Assembly: GCA_003249035.1 (NCBI GenBank)
Contig: QBMK01000001.1
Coordinates: 62,001-126,000, forward strand
Direction: 5' to 3'
Length of the DNA: 64,000 nucleotides
Source: Pseudanabaena sp.
GTDB taxonomy: Bacteria; Cyanobacteriota; Cyanobacteriia; Pseudanabaenales; Pseudanabaenaceae
Below, piece after piece: positions 62,631 to 64,000 of the stretch; the first letter of the stretch is position 1; every line of letters starts with the position of its first letter. The notes under the pieces are model-generated. The model was not told the origin of the DNA and ran no database searches. It was given only the letters and a program-made list of their open reading frames with translations. The position numbers were made by a program, and so were the translations under genes.

Positions 62631-63554
62631 ATGAAAACTGAACCTGAAAATTTAGGCTCAAGTGCTATCCCCATGGGCAGCTTAGAGCGAAACGATTCGT
62701 CTTCGCGCACTCTTTTTGGCAATCTGATGACAGTTTTTACCGTCAGTGCGACAAGTCTAGCAATGTTACCTTTAGTAGCGGTAATTACCTATGTAATTAT
62801 CAAAGGTGGAAGTCGCATCAACTTCGATGTATTCACAAAATTACCACCTGCTCCCGGAATTGCTGGCGGTGGCTTTGGCAATGCGATTCTCGGAACTTTG
62901 ATCATGGTCGGAATCGCAGCTTTGTTCAGCCTCCCATTTGGGATTATGGCAGCAATTTTTGTTTCTGAATTTGGTGGCAAGAAACCAATTGTTTTTTGGA
63001 TTCGTTTTGCAACAAATGTTTTGAGTGGTGTCCCTTCAATTGTCGTAGGTGTATTTACTTATGGCGTTATCGTGGTTAAAGAAGGTTTTTCATTAGGGTT
63101 AGGCTTTTCGGCATTTGCTGGTGGAGTCGCTTTGTCTGTTTTGATGCTACCGATTATTGTCCGTACCAGCGAAGAAAGTCTCAAGTTAGTCCCTCAAGAG
63201 ATTCGACAAGCTGCCATAGGTGTTGGAGCTACAAACTTTCAAACAGTTTTCTTTGTAGTTTTACCAGCAGCTCTACCTGCGATCATTACTGGTGCTATGC
63301 TTGCTGTCGCTAGAGCTGCGGGAGAAACAGCACCTCTAATCTTTACCGCTTTATTTAATCAATATTGGACACAGGGAATTTTTGATAAGTCAGCTTCGCT
63401 AGCGGTACTTGTCTTTAACTTTGCAATTGTACCCGGCGGCGATCAGTTTAGAAATCAACAGGAGCTTGCTTGGTCAGGTGCGCTTGTGCTGGTTGTGATG
63501 ATTTTAGTAACTAGTATTCTTTCTCGCCTTTCTACAGGTAAAAGGACTTATTAG
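62631..63554 (+). CDS. pstA: phosphate ABC transporter permease PstA
   Basis: A 307-residue permease with six helices. GVPSIVVGVFTYG, LPIIVRTSEESLKLVPQEIRQAAIGVGA and ARAAGETAPLIFTALF are the family motifs. It is intact, unlike the relic at 56434-56830. It is followed by a terminator, not by pstB, so the ATPase must come from elsewhere. Confidence 0.95.
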   Translation: MKTEPENLGSSAIPMGSLERNDSSSRTLFGNLMTVFTVSATSLAMLPLVAVITYVIIKGGSRINFDVFTKLPPAPGIAGGGFGNAILGTLIMVGIAALFSLPFGIMAAIFVSEFGGKKPIVFWIRFATNVLSGVPSIVVGVFTYGVIVVKEGFSLGLGFSAFAGGVALSVLMLPIIVRTSEESLKLVPQEIRQAAIGVGATNFQTVFFVVLPAALPAIITGAMLAVARAAGETAPLIFTALFNQYWTQGIFDKSASLAVLVFNFAIVPGGDQFRNQQELAWSGALVLVVMILVTSILSRLSTGKRTY

Positions 63555-63567
63555 GTATTTAACTGAA

Positions 63568-63614
63568 CAAAAGAAAGAAAATTAGTTGAAATGCAACTAA
63601 TTTTCTTTCTTTTG
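63568..63614 (+). terminator. pstA terminator
   Basis: CAAAAGAAAGAAAATTAGTTG and its complement form a 21-base perfect stem around AAATG, 13 bases after the pstA stop. Confidence 0.85.
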
Positions 63615-63740
63615 TTGTGTATGTACTTGTTGAAAATTAATTTCAGATAGATGGTTCAGAAGACTTGGCATTGCTTTCCATCGCTTTAGTAAGTGCGTAA
63701 ATAATTTCGCCTATGTACTTAGATATAATATTTAACCTTT

Positions 63741-63862
63741 ACGCGATGTGCAATTATTTTTGAGCCATTGCTATGAGGTTGTTTGAGACACAGAAAATTC
63801 AAACTCCTCATTAGTGCCTTACGATAAATCAAGGCTTTCAGACTTTTAGTTGCACATCGCGT
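63741..63862. mobile_element. MITE derived from the IS982-type element
   Basis: Both ends carry ACGCGATGTGCAA / TTGCACATCGCGT, the same terminal sequence as the IS at 58629-59605. The 122-bp interior has no frame, so it would need transposase from a related element. Confidence 0.75.
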
Positions 63863-63877
63863 TATGAATTGACTTTA

Positions 63878-63921
63878 TAGTGAAAGAAAAGGTGGTAGCT
63901 TTACCACCTTTTCTTTCACTA
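63878..63921. terminator. long perfect hairpin before the last gene
   Basis: Perfect 20-base arms (63878-63897 and 63902-63921) surround GCTT. It may be a terminator for a transcript from either side. Confidence 0.75.
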
Positions 63922-63935
63922 CACAAAATAAAAAA

Positions 63936-64000
63936 ATGGCAACTTGGCAATGTATTAGCGGCTGTGGTGCTTGCTGTCATCTCGACCCTACTGAGCGCCC
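63936..64000 (+). CDS. YkgJ-family cysteine-cluster protein, partial
   Basis: Only 21 codons are in the window: MATWQCISGCGACCHLDPTER. The C-x3-C-x2-CC pattern at the N-terminus is that of the YkgJ (zinc- or iron-binding cysteine cluster) family. The 3' part lies beyond the window. Confidence 0.65.
   Translation, partial: MATWQCISGCGACCHLDPTER

Noticed and set aside
63601-63740. pstB directly after pstA
   Set aside because: A strong terminator follows pstA and no ATPase motif is seen before the MITE and the YkgJ-type gene.

Overview
The window looks like a chromosome segment of a freshwater cyanobacterium, probably of the Pseudanabaena group. Three things point there: the HIP1 octamer GCGATCGC is frequent in nearly all genes, cyanobacterial markers are present (a CpcS-type phycobilin lyase, a ferredoxin-type nirA and the ABC-type nrt cluster behind an NtcA promoter), and base composition is AT-rich. 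The genus is my inference.

Layout. 1-9.2 kb: conserved housekeeping and hypothetical genes, including a DUF3352 protein, a DppB-type permease, pfkA, an Asp/Asn-hydroxylase-like protein and cpcS. 9.3-21.2 kb: an amino-acid-binding lipoprotein gene, then a chromosomal integron of about 10 kb, then cysE. 21.3-40.4 kb: mixed core genes (proA-like, gltX, a type-2 NADH dehydrogenase-like gene, potA/potD, pgeF, rhodanese, gpsA, a DUF151 nuclease, a RodZ-like gene, an rRNA pseudouridine synthase) and two tRNA genes. 40.5-49.9 kb: the nitrate assimilation operon nirA-nrtA-nrtB-nrtD-nrtC-narB. 50-55.8 kb: metH, a small charged protein and a sugar transferase. 56.3-63.6 kb: phosphate uptake (a decayed pstA, pstB, an alpha/beta hydrolase cut by an IS982-like element, then pstS-pstC-pstA). 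The window ends inside a YkgJ-type gene.

The most interesting region is the integron. A minus-strand tyrosine recombinase with the IntI-specific insert is followed by an attI-like region (three direct repeats, a GTTAGGC core and a good outward promoter) and three cassettes, all on the plus strand. Each cassette ends in an attC site whose folded stem carries one unpaired G at the same place. Cassette 1 encodes a vanadium-dependent haloperoxidase. Cassette 2 is unusually long (5.3 kb) and encodes an unrecognised protein of about 1,030 residues plus a 624-residue protein with a pre-toxin-like segment and a PD-(D/E)xK nuclease-like C-terminus. Cassette 3 carries a diverged fragment of the neighbouring cysE gene, a MITE-like element, a small ORF and a BrnT/BrnA toxin-antitoxin pair. 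I found no HIP1 octamer from about 10.48 to 18.99 kb, consistent with foreign cassette DNA. Three 35-bp direct repeats bound or punctuate the integron.

The intergenic regions are rich in long near-perfect palindromes with differing stems, including two copies of a double-hairpin repeat whose linker is conserved while both stems have changed. The pst region shows decay and rearrangement: a relic pstA with its own Pho box stands before pstB, and an IS has supplied the last codons of the adjacent hydrolase gene. All assignments come from reading the sequence and recalled family motifs; no database search was run.
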